Assembly (NCBI RefSeq): GCF_000484695.1
Contig: NZ_AXVR01000007.1
Coordinates: forward strand, 1 to 64,000
Length of the DNA: 64,000 nt
Origin: Salinispora cortesiana
Lineage (GTDB): Bacteria; Actinomycetota; Actinomycetes; Mycobacteriales; Micromonosporaceae
Reading direction: 5' to 3'
Numbering within the stretch: position 1 is the stretch's first letter; every line of letters starts with the position of its first letter. The notes below the pieces were generated by a model, which had not been told where the DNA came from, did not search any database, and saw only the letters and a program-made list of their open reading frames with translations. Shown one piece after another: positions 43,300 to 52,070 of the stretch. A program made the position numbers and the translations under genes.

Positions 43300-44727
43300 A
43301 TGTCAATGCGCGAGAGCGTTCGAGGCACCGTAGTTACGGCACCACGGCGCCACCCCCTCGCTGTGCTACGCGCCAAGGCCGGCCATACCCATGGCGAGTA
43401 CGCCCGCCTGATCGCCGAGACGCACGCCACGCTGGGGTTCGGCCACATGGCGGCACGTCGAGAAAAGGTCTCCCGTTGGGAGGCCGGCCGAGCCGTCCCG
43501 GAACGGACCGCACAGCTCGCCATCGCCCATATCCATGGCGTCGCCCAGGAGTATGTCGACAATCGGGCCTGGCCCGAATGGCTCCACCTGGCATACGGCG
43601 ACGCACGTCAGCTGGAGCTCCCCTGGACACCCGCGGCTGCCCCAGAGGCCATCCTCGACGCCGTGGCGGAGCGACAACAGGCGCAACAGGGGTACCTGCT
43701 GGCAACCGGACCGGCAGCCAAGTCGCTCGCGGAGAACTGGCAGGACGCCATGACCGAGGCCCTGACGAAGGTGCCACAGCACCTGCCGCAACCCGCCCGG
43801 GCGCCTCTCATGGGGCAACTCGGAACGGATGCCGAGCTGGGATCGGTATTCCAGGCGTGCACCCGACTGCAAGCGCTGCTCACGTTCGCGGGCTGGTTCA
43901 CCGCCGGATGGCTGGTGCCGGCCAGCGAGCAGGAACTGCGGCATGTGGCCAACCACTTCGCCACCACGACAGATGTGATCGCGGAAAAGGGCCGTGGGTT
44001 GCTGACGCTCGCCGCAGAAGGACTGTCCCTGTGCGGCTTCATCGCCCGACTCGAGGGGGAACACGTCAGCGCCCAGCGGTACTACGTGGCGGGTCTGCGC
44101 TGTGCCACGGCCGCCGGCGCGGCGGAGATCGCTGCAGCGATCATGACGATCCACGCTGCCCAGTACCTGGACCTCGGGCTACACAAGGAGGCCACCGAGC
44201 TCCTCACGTCCGCGCGGACGTTCCTGCGCCGATCCCGAATACCGGTGCGGGATCCGGCGCTGCCCACGCTGATGCACGCGCAGATCGCCCGGGTGCACGC
44301 CCAGCTCGGTGACGACCTTGGCCGGCGCCAGTCACTCTCGGCGGGGCGCAACGCGTTGGAGAGCGTGCCGTACGGGGATCCCATGGCGATCCTGCCGGCC
44401 CGCAGCAACTGCTGGTTGCAGATGATGGACGGCGTGTCTCTACTGGAACTGGGCCGGCCGGATCAGGCGGTCAAAGCCTTCGAGCCGCTGTTCTCCGAAC
44501 ACGTGTCGGAGCTGAACCTGCCGCCGTCGTTGCGCTCGCTGTACCTGCTGCGCGCCGCGGAGGCCCAGGCGGCGGTCGGGGACACGGCCGGGAGCGTGGA
44601 GTCAGTGGCCCGGGCCACCACGCTACTCGGCGGTGTTCGGGTGGCGGTCTCCAAACACGTGCGACTCGCTCTGCGCGACTACCAGCACCTGCCAGAGGTG
44701 AAGGCGCTGCTGTCGGCGTCCGACTGA
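43300..44727 (+). CDS. XRE/TPR-type transcriptional regulator of the cluster
   Basis: The 475-residue protein has an N-terminal helix-turn-helix-like region (PLAVLRAKAGHTHGEYARLI through REKVSRWEAGRAVPE, about 19-66). A long helical, TPR-like C-terminus (about 130-475) is typical of actinomycete XRE regulators found in antibiotic clusters and conjugative regions. ATG 43300 is chosen for its GAGGAG site 6 bases upstream; the frame is open to 43252. Divergent from the long operon and followed convergently by the second unit, it is the natural pathway regulator. Its 250-base downstream gap to 44981 holds only short GC-rich repeats. Confidence 0.8.
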   Translation: MSMRESVRGTVVTAPRRHPLAVLRAKAGHTHGEYARLIAETHATLGFGHMAARREKVSRWEAGRAVPERTAQLAIAHIHGVAQEYVDNRAWPEWLHLAYGDARQLELPWTPAAAPEAILDAVAERQQAQQGYLLATGPAAKSLAENWQDAMTEALTKVPQHLPQPARAPLMGQLGTDAELGSVFQACTRLQALLTFAGWFTAGWLVPASEQELRHVANHFATTTDVIAEKGRGLLTLAAEGLSLCGFIARLEGEHVSAQRYYVAGLRCATAAGAAEIAAAIMTIHAAQYLDLGLHKEATELLTSARTFLRRSRIPVRDPALPTLMHAQIARVHAQLGDDLGRRQSLSAGRNALESVPYGDPMAILPARSNCWLQMMDGVSLLELGRPDQAVKAFEPLFSEHVSELNLPPSLRSLYLLRAAEAQAAVGDTAGSVESVARATTLLGGVRVAVSKHVRLALRDYQHLPEVKALLSASD

Positions 44728-44981
44728 CACCGGTACGGCCCGGTCCGGAGCCTGTCGAGCTTTCCCTGCCTCGGACTGCTACGGGGCCTCCGCCCCGCCC
44801 CACGGCCACCGGTCGGCGACAGACCTACCCCCCCGGCCTGGATGCCCGGACCCGGGGGCGACCAGGGACGGTTCCCACGTTCACCACATGACCGGTCGAT
44901 CAGCATGATGCCCACGTGGCTGTCTCCCATCAGCGTGACAGGGAGGGATCCGGGTCATGAGCTGCGAGGTACGCCCGGCAT

Positions 44982-46136
44982 TCAGAAGTCCACTTCCACG
45001 TCGGTGACCGGATATGCGGCACAGGAGTGGGTGAACCCGAAGTCACGATCCGACATCCGGAGGCGGGCCTCGGCCGCAGTGAAGACAGAACCACGTACCA
45101 CCCGGACCCGGCACATACTGCACTCTCCCGACCTGCACGGCGCCTCCGGCTGGAAGCCGTTGTCCTCCAACGCGTCAAGCAGTGGGCGGTTGCGCGGGGT
45201 GCGGAAGGCTCCACGCCCCCGCACCGCGACGGTCACCTCCGCGGTCGGGTCCACCTCGGCGGGCCAGTCGCGGTCCTCGCCAGCGGGCAGGGCGATCCCG
45301 TTGGCCTCCAGCCGCACCCTGCGGCGCGGGTGGCCCATCCGGTCGAGCTGCCGGAGTTGGTAGGCATACATGGCGGGCGGGCCGCAGACGTAGGTCATCC
45401 GGCCACGAAGCGGACCCGCGAGTCGCTCGACGACTGCCGCCGACAAGAACCCCGTAGGTCCCGACCAGTCTGCGTCCGGCTCGGAGATCACGTGGTCCAC
45501 TATGATCTCCGGATTGCCGCGGGCGATCTGGTCGAGCTCAGCCCGGAAAATGATGTCGTCGGCGCGGCGCGATCCGTAGACGAGGTGGAGTGTGCGCGGC
45601 AGGCCGCGGTTGACGACCTCGCGGATCATGCTCATGGCGGGGGCGACACCCGAACCACCGGCCAGGAAGACCAGGTCTTCGCCGTGGAAGAGCGGGTTGT
45701 GGTGGAACGTACCGATGGGGCCGCTGCTGACCAGCCGATCGCCGGGAGTGATGGTGTCGAGCAGGTGGTTGCTGACGCAGCCGCCGGGAACCCGCCGGAC
45801 CGTCAGGTCGTAGTGGCGGCGTTCGGTGGGGCTGGAGGACACCGAGAATGCCCTGCTGGTACGGACACCGTCGATCTGAAGCCGCAGGCTGATGTACTGA
45901 CCTGCCTGGAACGGTGGAAGTAGCTCACCGGTGGCCCGGCGTAGCCGGAAGGTCTTCGTCGTCGCGGTCTCGGTGATGACCTCGTCCACGACGAGATCGA
46001 GCTGCTTCGGGTGACACACCGCGATTTCGTCGTCCACAGCGGCGGGGTGCGCCACACCCCCGGCCTCTCGGCGGGCGATCTCGGCGGTGACATCGTCGAC
46101 ATGATCGAAGAAGCGGGCGAGGGGATGGGCGGGCAT
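44982..46136 (-). CDS. ferredoxin-NADPH reductase fused to 2Fe-2S domain (copy B)
   Basis: The 384-residue paralogue of the 28011-29204 protein has the same order: FAD domain AFSVSSSPTERRHYDLTVR (as SVSSSPTERRHYDL), NAD(P) motif FLAGGSGVAPAMSMIRE, and 2Fe-2S motif CRSGECSMC (about 335-343) with a downstream HSC. It ends DVEVDF without the QPGNYF tail of copy A. It lies 29 bases downstream of its phytoene-desaturase-like partner. Duplicate pairs suggest two different oxidation steps, or partner-specific electron supply. Confidence 0.85.
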   Translation of the reverse strand: MPAHPLARFFDHVDDVTAEIARREAGGVAHPAAVDDEIAVCHPKQLDLVVDEVITETATTKTFRLRRATGELLPPFQAGQYISLRLQIDGVRTSRAFSVSSSPTERRHYDLTVRRVPGGCVSNHLLDTITPGDRLVSSGPIGTFHHNPLFHGEDLVFLAGGSGVAPAMSMIREVVNRGLPRTLHLVYGSRRADDIIFRAELDQIARGNPEIIVDHVISEPDADWSGPTGFLSAAVVERLAGPLRGRMTYVCGPPAMYAYQLRQLDRMGHPRRRVRLEANGIALPAGEDRDWPAEVDPTAEVTVAVRGRGAFRTPRNRPLLDALEDNGFQPEAPCRSGECSMCRVRVVRGSVFTAAEARLRMSDRDFGFTHSCAAYPVTDVEVDF

Positions 46137-46165
46137 CAGATTTCCCCGGTCTGTCGAAGGGAGGT

Positions 46166-47656
46166 CTAGAGCTGCAAAAGCCGCTGGGAGAAGCGTGCCG
46201 CGGTCACGATCGTTGGGTTGTACCCGCCCGCGGTGGTCCACGCGCTGAGGAGGAACAGGCCGGGCACATTGGGCTTGAGATCCGCGTCGCGGAAGAGCCA
46301 GCTGTCGGTGATGTCCTGGTCGAAGCCGTAGATGGCGCCGCCCGGGTGGCCGAGGTAGCGCCGGAGGGTGTGCGGGGTGGCCACCTCGGCCTCCTCGATG
46401 ACGTCCCGCAGCCCAGGGCTTATCACCTCGACCAAGTCGAGCTGGGATTGGGCGTACGCGTACTTGGCTCGGGCGTAGTCCTCCGGTGCGAGCGTGTCCC
46501 ACACCCGGCCGTACTGGACGGAGAAGATCGCCACGTGGGATGCCCGGGGCGGCGCGAACCCGATCGGGTTGACGTCGTAACAGCTCGCGACCACGTAAGG
46601 CGTCGGACCCAGGGAGAACATGCTGTCCCGGACGGTGTTCTCCGCGAGTTCGCTGGTGATCATGTTGGTTCCCGCGGTGAAGCCCAGCTCGCGTGCCGTG
46701 GCGTCCAGGCCGAGGTAGGTGATCGTGCCGGAGATTCCCAGCCTTCTGCTGCGGAGATCGCGCAGGACGGAATCGGGGACGACGGTGGGGTCGAGCATCC
46801 GGGTGTAGGTGGTGACGGCGGAGGCGTTCGATACCACCATCCGAGCGTCGTATTCGTCGCCGTTGTCCAGGCGGACCCCGACCACGGTGCCCTGGCGGGT
46901 GCGGATTTCCGCGACGTTCGAGTTGAAGCGGACATCGCCGCCCGCTTCCAGGAAGGAGTCCAGCATCGCCGAGGACATGGCCTGGCTGCCGCCGTGCAGG
47001 TGGTAGGGCTTGTATTCGAGGTAGAGCGTCAGAATTCTCGCCAGGTCCATGAACGGCAGGGTGGAGGGCGGCTGTCCGTTGTAGCTCCAGTAGGACGCCA
47101 GAACATGCTTGATCCGGTCGTCGTCGAAGTACTCGTCGAGCACCTCTTTCGCCGGGCGCAGGCCGTTGCGGCGCACCCGGGGCAGCCCGCGCAGCCACGC
47201 GGCCTGTTCCTGGGGCTGATGCAGGCTCGCCCGAACTGCCAGCTGCCAGTTTCCGACCTCATGGCACAACTCGAGGAAGGACTCGACTCGGGCGCGGTTG
47301 CCCGGGAAGCTGTCCTCGATCGCGTCGGCGACACCCTGCCACTCGGCGGGCAGGGTGATGTCGAGGACCCCGGGGACCACGGTGCGGTAGAGGTCACGCT
47401 CCTCCACGAACTTCAACCTGCGGGTGACGTCCAGCTGGTCGAGAACCTGCCGGAGTGGGCCGTTCCCCATGCCGCCCAACTGGTGCAGCGACACCTCGAA
47501 CTCGAACCGCCCCCGCACGAACGAGGTCGCCGCACCACCGGGAATGTTATGGCGTTCCAGCAGGAGCGTACGCCTGCCACCGCGTTGGAGCGTGGCCGCG
47601 CTGCTGAGCCCGGCGTTGCCCGCACCGATGACGATGGCGTCGTAGTCATCGCTCAT
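46166..47656 (-). CDS. phytoene-desaturase-like FAD oxidoreductase (copy B)
   Basis: This 496-residue CrtI-family protein has AIVIGAGNAGLSSAATLQRGG (FAD loop IGAGNAGLSSA), LERHNIPGGAATSF and the closing TIVTAARFSQRLL segment. It is homologous to copy A throughout, but many substitutions (for example the loop GAGNAG against GSGLGG) show this is not a recent duplicate. It is translated from an ATG that overlaps the stop of a 52-residue ORF. The pair with copy B reductase forms its own short operon with an operator-like palindrome upstream. Confidence 0.8.
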   Translation of the reverse strand: MSDDYDAIVIGAGNAGLSSAATLQRGGRRTLLLERHNIPGGAATSFVRGRFEFEVSLHQLGGMGNGPLRQVLDQLDVTRRLKFVEERDLYRTVVPGVLDITLPAEWQGVADAIEDSFPGNRARVESFLELCHEVGNWQLAVRASLHQPQEQAAWLRGLPRVRRNGLRPAKEVLDEYFDDDRIKHVLASYWSYNGQPPSTLPFMDLARILTLYLEYKPYHLHGGSQAMSSAMLDSFLEAGGDVRFNSNVAEIRTRQGTVVGVRLDNGDEYDARMVVSNASAVTTYTRMLDPTVVPDSVLRDLRSRRLGISGTITYLGLDATARELGFTAGTNMITSELAENTVRDSMFSLGPTPYVVASCYDVNPIGFAPPRASHVAIFSVQYGRVWDTLAPEDYARAKYAYAQSQLDLVEVISPGLRDVIEEAEVATPHTLRRYLGHPGGAIYGFDQDITDSWLFRDADLKPNVPGLFLLSAWTTAGGYNPTIVTAARFSQRLLQL

Positions 47657-47811
47657 CGGCGCACCCGTCCTGGTCTTCCCGTGTGCTCGACCCTGCGGCG
47701 TACGGGGACCCGGTGGCGACCCGGAGTCGGTGCGGGCGCAGGCGGCAGGGCGTCCCCGCCAGGAAGGCCGTCAGCGAGGAAATCCTCCCGTGCATAGTTG
47801 GCGATCATCAT
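47653..47811 (-). CDS. 52-residue small ORF at the head of the copy-B operon
   Basis: Two consecutive ATGs (47811, 47808) follow GGAG by 9 and 12 bases, and the TGA overlaps the next gene's ATG. The product begins MMIANYAREDFLADGLPGGD, then a Pro/Ala stretch and a strongly basic tail (RHRVPVRRRVEHTGRPGRVRR is 21 residues long; its core is RRRVEHTGRPGR). It belongs to no family I know. The acidic N-terminal half ending in a Gly-Gly followed by a basic tail looks peptide-like, but no protease or peptide-modifying enzyme is nearby. It may simply be a coupling leader. Confidence 0.45.
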   Translation of the reverse strand: MMIANYAREDFLADGLPGGDALPPAPAPTPGRHRVPVRRRVEHTGRPGRVRR

Positions 47812-48101
47812 GTTTGTGGTCTCCACTTTCCTGGTCCCGGAGCCGCACTCCGAGGGACGCGGCGCGGACAGTGCCCGGAGGGTGTCGACCGCTGCAGCCG
47901 CACCACGGTCACGGGACTCCCGCCGTTGTGGCGATATCCCACTCGGGAACCGAGCATTGTCGGTTCCGCTCCGAACTGAGTAGATTCCAGCACGCACATC
48001 CCATCGAACCAAGGCTGAGGCATGTGCCTCAACGGTGCCTCGCTCGAGCTGAACTCCTGATATAGGTACTTTCACTCACGCTAGCGGGGATAGATGGTTA
48101 A
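47812..48101. promoter_or_regulatory. upstream region of the copy-B operon with operator-like palindrome
   Basis: This 290-bp stretch holds no recognisable gene. TGAGGCA-TG-TGCCTCA at 48016-48031 is a palindrome with perfect 7-base arms, with another TGCCTC half-site a few bases on (about 48036). It is a candidate binding site controlling the small ORF/desaturase/reductase unit. Confidence 0.45.
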
Positions 48102-48165
48102 TGATGCCATTTTCTGGTACGGCGGAGCGCTATGACGAGATGGCCAGCCCGATCCGACCAGGTTC
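48102..48165 (+). pseudogene. fragment of a duplicated RmlD-like gene
   Basis: About 60 bases (GCGGAGCGCTATGACGAGAT and flanks) closely match the intact RmlD-like gene at 49358-49420, encoding GTAERYDEMASP against GAAERYDETASP. Two bases are missing before this stretch, and homology stops at both ends, into cluster DNA on the left and the IS5-type remnant on the right. Confidence 0.65.
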
Positions 48166-48202
48166 TGTCTCGCGGATCATGAGTTTCGCTCGTTAGACCT
48201 TT

Positions 48203-48646
48203 GTGGCACGAGGAGATCTGACGAACCACGAGTGGGCTGTGCTGGCGCCGCTGCTGCCGACGCAGCCCCTGCGAGGTAACCAGTGGCGTGATCATCGGCA
48301 GGTCATCAACGCGATCTGCTGGGTCAAGCGGACCGGTTCGCCATGGCGTGACCTGCCCGAACGGTATGGGCCATGGAAGACCGCGTATCAACGGTTTCGC
48401 CGCTGGGCGGCCGACGGCACCATCGTGCGTACCCATCAGCACGCGGCAGGTGCCCGAAAAGGGGGTTGAGCAGTACCGATGCGCGGGCAGCGCAAGCCAT
48501 CGGCCGGTCCCGCGGCGGACTGACCACGAAGATCCACACCCTGGCCGACGGACGTGGCCGCTCTCTGGCTACCCGCATCACTCCAGGTCAGGCAGCCGAC
48601 ACCCAGCAACTGATCCCGCTGCTCGACCAGGTCCGGGTACCAGACC
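48203..48646 (+). pseudogene. IS5-type transposase remnant
   Basis: The N-terminal frame gives LTNHEWAVLAPLLP, INAICWVKRTGSPWRDLPER and YGPWKTAYQRFRRWAADGT, then joins directly to IVRTHQHAAGARKGG. The block with the first catalytic Asp (normally before TIVR) is therefore deleted. A frameshift at about 48466 leads into STDARAAQAIGRSRGGLTTK and TPGQAADTQQLIPLLDQVRV, where the sequence abruptly becomes RCC1-like. It is a dead, internally deleted element that broke the left RmlD/RCC1 unit. Confidence 0.75.
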
Positions 48647-48647
48647 C

Positions 48648-49021
48648 GGCCAGCCTGGCGGTCACCTCCACCGGCACCGCCCTCGCCTGGGGGTACAACA
48701 ACTCCGGTCAACTCGGGGACGGGACCAATACCAACCGGCTCGCGCCGGTCAGCGTCGCTCTGCCCCTCGGTGCCGACGTTGCCGCTATGGTGGCCAGCCG
48801 CATCCACAGTGCCGCGCTGACCTCGGCCGGCACCGTCTTCGCCGGGGGAGACAACAGCGCCGGGCAACTCGGATCCGAGTGATCCCACCGATCCGACTGA
48901 CCCTGATCTGCCCATGACCGGGGCCAGCCTGCCCAGCCTACTCGGAGCCGCCGCCCTGCTCATCCTTGTCGGTGCCGGCTTCATCTACCTCACCCGCCGA
49001 CACCGGTCGACCCACCACTGA
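48648..49021 (+). pseudogene. truncated RCC1-repeat wall protein, left copy
   Basis: Sequence directly after the IS remnant encodes two RCC1 repeats (LAVTSTGTALAWGYNNSGQL and SAALTSAGTVFAGGDNSAGQ), a frame change near 48880, then DLPMTGASLPSLLGAAALLI and a basic tail ending at the TGA at 49021. LPMTG plus a hydrophobic segment is a sortase anchor, matching the end of the intact gene at 50128-51828. Signal peptide and most repeats are missing. Confidence 0.75.
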
Positions 49022-49054
49022 GGTGGCCAGCGGCATCGGGCAATATTGCGTCCC

Positions 49055-49888
49055 ATGGACCTTCTCGTGGTGGGCGGTAGTGGACTGCTGGGCCGAGAGC
49101 TCGTCCGCCAGGCGCGGCGAGCCAACCGTCAGGTGGCGGCGACCTTCCACCATCGGGTGGCGGCGGTAGCGGGGGTGGACTGGCGAAGGCTCGACATCCG
49201 ACGCCGCAGCGAGGTTGCCGCCCTGGTGCACCAGCTTCGACCCGCTGCGATCATCAATGTGGCCTACCAACAGGATGACTGGGTCATCACCGCCGACGGC
49301 GGCATGCACGTGGCTGCCGCCGCGGCCGCCAACGGGGCCCGCCTGGTGCAGGTCTCCAGTGATGCGGTCTTCTCCGGCGCGGCGGAGCGCTACGACGAGA
49401 CGGCCAGCCCTGACCCGATCAGCCCGTACGGTGCGGCCAAGGCCGCGGTCGAGACGGCGACCCGGGGCCTGGATCCGAGTGCGGTCATCGCTCGTACCTC
49501 GTTGATCATTGGAGCTGGTGGTAGCTCTTCCTCGGAGCGGTTGGTGCACGCCCTCGCCGCCGATCCCACCCGTGGTGTCCTCTTCACCGACGACCTGCGC
49601 TGCCCGATCCACGTCACGGACCTGGCCGCGGCGCTGCTGGAGCTGGCCGACTCCGGGTCCGCCGGAATTCACCACGTCGCTGGCGCCGATGCGGTCAGCC
49701 GCTACGAACTCGGCCGGCTCATCGCCCGCCGCGACGGTCTCGACGACACGGTCCTGCCCGCCGGCCGGCGGGCCGACACCACCGTTCCTGGTCCGATCCG
49801 GGTCCGTCTCGACTGCACCGAGACCCAGTCGAAACTGAACACGCAGCTCCGCGGTGCCCGTACGTTCCTGGCTCCTGCCGCTGGCTAA
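49055..49888 (+). CDS. RmlD-like NAD-dependent sugar epimerase/reductase
   Basis: This 277-residue extended SDR has LVVGGSGLLGRELVRQA (residues 3-19, nucleotide loop), VQVSSDAVFSG (active-site Ser) and SPYGAAKAAVE (catalytic Tyr-Lys, about 123-133), matching dTDP-4-dehydrorhamnose reductase-like proteins. No other rhamnose genes are nearby, so the substrate is open. ATG 49055 is used. A degraded copy of its middle lies at 48102-48165, showing that this gene and the RCC1 gene were duplicated in tandem. Confidence 0.8.
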   Translation: MDLLVVGGSGLLGRELVRQARRANRQVAATFHHRVAAVAGVDWRRLDIRRRSEVAALVHQLRPAAIINVAYQQDDWVITADGGMHVAAAAAANGARLVQVSSDAVFSGAAERYDETASPDPISPYGAAKAAVETATRGLDPSAVIARTSLIIGAGGSSSSERLVHALAADPTRGVLFTDDLRCPIHVTDLAAALLELADSGSAGIHHVAGADAVSRYELGRLIARRDGLDDTVLPAGRRADTTVPGPIRVRLDCTETQSKLNTQLRGARTFLAPAAG

Positions 49889-50127
49889 CGGTGGCGGCGA
49901 ACAACAGCCGGCGGCACATGCTTTCACCTTTGTTCGGTGGCGCGTGAACTGATGCTCCGGGGCGGGCGAGCTGGTTTCGGCCGGCGGAACGCCGTTGGTC
50001 TGGTATTCGATCGGCGGATTGACCAGGGCCATGGGGGTGGGCGTTTCTGCGCGTCGATTCGGCAATAGGTCGCTAATAATGGCTTCTGTCCTATTAGCGG
50101 AGGGCTATCCGCTCGGAGGTGGGTGCG

Positions 50128-51828
50128 ATGCAGGGATTCTGCCAGCGGCGTGGCCGGGGTGGCGGAGTGCAGCCCGTGCGACGTGCGGTCGCCGGTTGGT
50201 TCTCCCTCGCGCTGGCGGTGGCGCTCTCGCCGGTGATCGGCGGATCGTCCGCGTCGGCGCACCACCAACCCGGATCGGCGCAACACCAACCGGCATCGAC
50301 CTCCGCCATCTCCGACGCGATCTTCGCCTGGGGTGGGAACGCCGGGGGCCAGCTGGGCGACGGGACCACGGACAACAGCAGTGAGCCGCTCGCGGTGCGC
50401 CTGCCCGCCGATACCACGGTCGCCGCCGTCGCTGCCGGTGAACGCCACAGTCTGGCGTTGACCTCCGCTGGCGCCCTCCTCGCCTGGGGCAGCAATTACG
50501 AGGGTCAACTCGGTAACGGGACCATCGTCAGCAGTGGCGAGCCCGTCCCGGTGCGCCTGCCCGCGGGTGTCCGGGTCGTTGCCGTAGCCGTCGGCGCCAA
50601 TCACAGTGTGGCGTTGACCTCCACCGGCTCGCTGCTCGCCTGGGGCGCCAACAACTCCGGCCAGCTCGGCAACGGCACGGTCACCAGCAGCAGTACGCCC
50701 ATCGCGGTACGCCTGCCAGCGGGGACCGTGGTCGCCGCTATCGCCGCGGGCCGCGACCACAACCTGGTCCTGACCTCGACCGGGCCGGCGGCCCTGCTCG
50801 CCTGGGGGGCGAACAGCGAAGGCCAACTGGGTGACGGAACCCGCTTCGGCCGCAGCACCCCGGTCGCCGTTGCGCTGCCACCCGGGCCCATCGTCACCGC
50901 CGTCACTGGCGGAGGCGACCACAGCCTGGCGTTGACCGCCGACGGCGCGGCCCTGGCCTGGGGCAGCAATTCTCGCGGCCAACTTGGCGACGGCACCACC
51001 ACGGACAGCCTCGTACCCGTCACCGCCGCCCTGCCCGTCGGCACCGAGGCCACCGCGGTCGCCGCCGGCCGTACGCACAGCGCGGTGCTGGCCTCCGACG
51101 GAACCGCCCTCGCCTGGGGCGGCAACAAGCTGGGGCAGTTGGGCAACGGCTCCACCTTCGACAGCAGCGAACCGGTCTCGGTCACTCTTCCGGTCGGCAC
51201 CCAGCTCACCGCCATCGCCAGTGGCGACAGTGACCACAACGTGGTGATAGCCAGCGACGGCACCGCTCTGGCCTGGGGTGTCAACTCGCAGGGTCACCTG
51301 GGGGACGGGACCACCTCCGACAGCGCCACCCCGGTGGCGGTCAGCCTGCCCACCGGCACCACCCTGGACACGATCGCCGTCGGCAACGACCACAATCTGG
51401 CCCTGCCCACGCTCCAGGCGGCCTCGGCCACGGTCTTGCAGGTCTCGCCGCCGGACCCGACCGCGGATCAGGACGTCACGCTCACCGCCACCGTCACCTG
51501 TAACGCCGGTGACCCGACCGGCAGCGTCACTTTCCGCAGCAACGACACCGACCTCGCTACCGTGCCGCTGGACAGCACCAACACCGCCACCCACACCACC
51601 CGGCTCCCGGTCGGCGGCAACACCCTCACCGCCGACTACACCAGCACCACCAGCGTCTGCCCCAACAGTCGGTCCGAAGCGACCACGATCACTATCGCCG
51701 GACCTCCCGATCTGCCCACCACCGGACCCAACCTGCCCACCCTGCTCGGGGCGGCAGCCCTGTTCATCCTCAGCGGGACCGCCCTCCTCCACCTCACCCG
51801 TCAGCGCCGGCCACGTCACCCGTACTGA
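50128..51828 (+). CDS. cell-wall-anchored RCC1-repeat protein with LPxTG signal
   Basis: This 566-residue exported protein starts with a basic stretch and a hydrophobic signal peptide ending near SASA (about residue 45). At least seven RCC1-type repeats follow (pattern ALAWGxNxxGQLGDGT... every 50-53 residues), predicting a beta-propeller. An Ig-like domain comes next (VSPPDPTADQDVTLTATVTC, about 430-525) with a C-terminal LPTTG, hydrophobic segment and basic tail, the sortase anchor. RCC1 propellers bind proteins or nucleic acids; an extracellular adhesive or binding role is likely. GGAGG precedes ATG 50128. The GC-rich repeats also create long antisense frames, which are shadows. Confidence 0.85.
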   Translation: MQGFCQRRGRGGGVQPVRRAVAGWFSLALAVALSPVIGGSSASAHHQPGSAQHQPASTSAISDAIFAWGGNAGGQLGDGTTDNSSEPLAVRLPADTTVAAVAAGERHSLALTSAGALLAWGSNYEGQLGNGTIVSSGEPVPVRLPAGVRVVAVAVGANHSVALTSTGSLLAWGANNSGQLGNGTVTSSSTPIAVRLPAGTVVAAIAAGRDHNLVLTSTGPAALLAWGANSEGQLGDGTRFGRSTPVAVALPPGPIVTAVTGGGDHSLALTADGAALAWGSNSRGQLGDGTTTDSLVPVTAALPVGTEATAVAAGRTHSAVLASDGTALAWGGNKLGQLGNGSTFDSSEPVSVTLPVGTQLTAIASGDSDHNVVIASDGTALAWGVNSQGHLGDGTTSDSATPVAVSLPTGTTLDTIAVGNDHNLALPTLQAASATVLQVSPPDPTADQDVTLTATVTCNAGDPTGSVTFRSNDTDLATVPLDSTNTATHTTRLPVGGNTLTADYTSTTSVCPNSRSEATTITIAGPPDLPTTGPNLPTLLGAAALFILSGTALLHLTRQRRPRHPY

Positions 51829-52070
51829 TGGGCCGGCCCCCTCCGGTGTGGCGGGGCCACAGGGGCGGTCGGGACAGCGCACCAGCTCCCGGACGACCTG
51901 AGCTTATTGGTTGCCCCCGGTGGCGCGGACAACGGCGGGGAGGTGGGTTTACCGGTGGCCTCGCCCGGGTACCTCGGGCCCGAGAATTGTGTCAAGTTGG
52001 CAAGAATCGGGCGGTGAGCGTGGTGGGGGGAGTAGGGAAGGCGGGCCCCACGGCGGCGGGAGCGGCGGCC

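Noticed and set aside
50330..51410. Regularly spaced repeats at about 150-160 bp considered as a CRISPR or DNA tandem array
   Set aside because: They are RCC1 protein repeats in one frame; no short identical repeats with unique spacers occur here or elsewhere in the window.
49924..51882. Long Gly-rich reverse frame opposite the RCC1 gene
   Set aside because: Mirror of the repetitive RCC1 coding sequence with low-complexity product; no independent start signals.
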